The position numbers and the translations under genes were made by a program. This document shows, in pieces, positions 62,773 through 64,000 of a stretch of DNA of 64,000 nt; position 1 is the first letter of the stretch, and every line of letters begins with the position of its first letter. The notes beneath the pieces are model-generated. The model searched no databases. It was not told the DNA's origin and saw only the letters and a program-made list of their open reading frames with translations. This DNA comes from Muricomes sp049840515. GTDB taxonomy: Bacteria; Bacillota; Clostridia; Lachnospirales; Lachnospiraceae. The DNA lies in the NCBI GenBank assembly GCA_049840515.1, contig JASGKW010000009.1:620001-684000 (forward strand), written 5' to 3'.

Positions 62773-63553
62773 ATGAGAAAACATGGGAAAATGGTGGTCT
62801 CAATTTTAATGTGTTTAGTGCTTCTTGGGGTAACGGACTTAACTGGATTTGCAGAGGATACAGAGCAATCAATAATAGGAAACGATTTATCTGATTTGGA
62901 TAAAGTAGATGATAATAATGTGGCAGACGAGGAAATAGAAAGTTTAACAGAAAATGAAGAAGAAAATATAAGTGACGAAAGAAAAAATATTAGTGAAGAA
63001 GACAAGGTTAATGAAGATGAGAATAGCATAAGATGAAATACAATATGATAGAGGTACTGCAGAGCTAATGATTAACTCATCTTTGAATCAACTGAATGAA
63101 GAATTTAAAATGCATAATGGGAGAGATATAGGGAAGAAAGATCTTATTCAGCCACAATTCTTTGACTTTGATGAAGGTGGGATAATTAATTTTCATACCA
63201 GCTTCGATTCAGGAACCTTTTATCGAATCCCCCGTTTTTCTCAAGGTTCCAACTATTGGGTGATGACTGATTTCAGAGAATATGGGGATTATAATTGTGG
63301 TCCAACAGCAATAACCAACGCAGTTTGGTATTTTGGATGGGATTTATTCGGCTATCACAGAGCAGTGTCCAATAATTGTTTGTTTACAATCAAATATCTT
63401 TGGGGACATTTCGTTACCTGTATTGGACGTGTAAATTCTACAGGAGGTGCAAGGTATTTGGTAGTAATGGATGGATGGGAAAGGTCAGGCAGGCTCGTTC
63501 GCGATAATTATTATTTCTTAGTTCGAGGGAAAAAGATATGGATCAGAGAATGA
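62773..63553 (+). pseudogene. Secreted C39-like cysteine peptidase, frameshifted and shortened
   Basis: ATG 62773 follows GAGGAAG and opens a signal peptide (residues 1-28, hydrophobic MVVSILMCLVLLGV, then an Ala-Glu-Asp junction) and a Glu/Asp/Asn-rich stretch, ending at TGA 63034-63036. The adjacent frame continues as DEIQYDRGTAELM into a C39-like peptidase domain, with the catalytic Cys in YNCGPTAITN, His in WGHFVTCIGRV and Asp in VVMDGW. One base near 63031 would join them. Only about 40 residues separate Cys and His, against some 80 or more in relatives, so an internal deletion is also likely. Confidence 0.55.
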
Positions 63554-64000
63554 TAAATAAAAATAGAATAGGAAAGATAGTATGTGTAGTGTTTATGGTT
63601 ATCGACATTATCTTTTTAAGAGGGCTCTTCCATGACAGTCTTGATGATATAGAAAGTTTTCTCACACCGGTTTTGGTCATATGTACAATGATAATGTTTG
63701 GGGTTTCTATTGCTCTATTATGGGAAAATCAAAAAAGTATATGGGAGCGTATACTGAGCGGATTTGGTTTTTATATGCTTTTGTATATACCAATAGGAAT
63801 CATTGCTTTTATCAGAGGAATAGCTGTGTCTGCGTTTTGGGGATTGATTGTTGTGATATTTATAATCATTTTGCTGGTTGACCTGATTATCTGTATAACA
63901 AGGAAGGTTTTAAAATCCAAAAGTTCACGGATAAGTGGAACGCGTATTTTGGGGGTTTTTATGTTGCTGCTAGCTTCAATGACAACATTTCTTTTATCAT
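63538..64000 (+). CDS. Membrane protein, 3' partial
   Basis: An open frame from ATG 63538 runs off the window without a stop. It overlaps the peptidase frame by 16 bases. The visible 154 residues contain four or five hydrophobic helices (about 14-30, 42-60, 74-94, 97-120, 137-153), with charged loops such as ENQKSIWERI and ITRKVLKSKSS. I recognise no family. The stop is beyond the window, so length is unknown. Confidence 0.6.
   Translation, partial: MDQRMINKNRIGKIVCVVFMVIDIIFLRGLFHDSLDDIESFLTPVLVICTMIMFGVSIALLWENQKSIWERILSGFGFYMLLYIPIGIIAFIRGIAVSAFWGLIVVIFIIILLVDLIICITRKVLKSKSSRISGTRILGVFMLLLASMTTFLLS

Noticed and set aside
1..64000. tRNA and rRNA genes
   Set aside because: I looked for conserved tRNA arms and rRNA segments in the gaps between genes and saw none; a covariance-model search would be decisive.

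Overview
The window reads as a low-to-moderate GC, anaerobic, spore-forming Firmicute, most likely Lachnospiraceae (a Blautia/Dorea-like gut Clostridium). Supporting this are an alpha/beta-type small acid-soluble spore protein, Clostridial operons (a two-subunit class 1B dihydroorotate dehydrogenase pyrK-pyrD, addAB, cdaR-ftsEX), families typical of Lachnospiraceae (DUF6320 fusion, DUF6142, DUF3343), and an oxygen-sensitive 2-hydroxyacyl-CoA-dehydratase-type reductase with its activator. Genus-level placement is inference.

Layout. 1-2.1 kb: a MATE efflux gene and a convergent SDR gene, both frameshifted. 2.4-9.4 kb: HD hydrolase, PHP phosphoesterase, FtsX-type permease plus ATPase, sugar O-acetyltransferase, and a divergent LysR / iron alcohol dehydrogenase pair. 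9.5-13.6 kb: a minus-strand accessory patch of small genes (membrane protein, Imm5-like immunity protein, two GNATs, DUF1801, SGNH esterase, YciI-like, a deleted VOC protein). 13.8-20.2 kb: a four-gene operon with a heterodimeric ABC exporter, an HSL-type hydrolase and a condensation-like acyltransferase fused to a membrane domain. 20.2-21.3 kb: an insertion sequence with an unusually long 26-bp target duplication, suggesting the IS1202 family. 21.4-26.1 kb: pyrC-pyrF-pyrK-pyrD-pyrE. 26.1-29.2 kb: small membrane proteins, a VanZ-like gene and an M29 aminopeptidase. 29.2-32.8 kb: two tandem-repeat arrays, then purE-purM-purN-purD. 32.9-36.3 kb: a class B penicillin-binding protein, a Crp/Fnr regulator and thioredoxin. 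36.5-39.7 kb, minus strand: DtxR-like and His-tailed MarR regulators, Lsa-like ABC-F and an ICMT-like methyltransferase. 39.9-47.1 kb: addB (frameshifted), addA and DUF1294. 47.2-51.4 kb: PadR/DUF1700/DUF4097/PspC envelope-stress module, spore protein, WecG-like and YitT-like genes. 51.6-56.7 kb: a cell-division/peptidoglycan operon (cdaR-like, ftsE, ftsX, M23 hydrolase, ctpA). 56.8-62.1 kb: zinc-ribbon protein, GNAT, class V aminotransferase, and a double-cubane-type reductase / DUF3343 / ATP-dependent activator trio. 62.2 kb to the end: decayed remnants (sigma factor fragment, frameshifted C39-like peptidase) and a partial membrane protein.

How the parts work together. The pyr and pur blocks are housekeeping nucleotide synthesis. 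FtsEX with the coiled-coil M23 protein would control septal peptidoglycan cleavage. Two regulated resistance-type units (MarR-DtxR; ABC-F with ICMT) carry clear operator palindromes over their promoters. The reductase trio beside a cysteine-desulfurase-like enzyme is the most interesting metabolic unit: it predicts ATP-driven low-potential reduction of a substrate that cannot be read from sequence.

At least five genes that look otherwise conserved (MATE, SDR, pyrE, vanZ-like, addB), and probably a sixth near the end, are broken by single-base indels, three of them in or next to short homopolymers. Either the assembly has indel errors or this strain has lost pyrE and addB; this should be settled before any metabolic conclusion.
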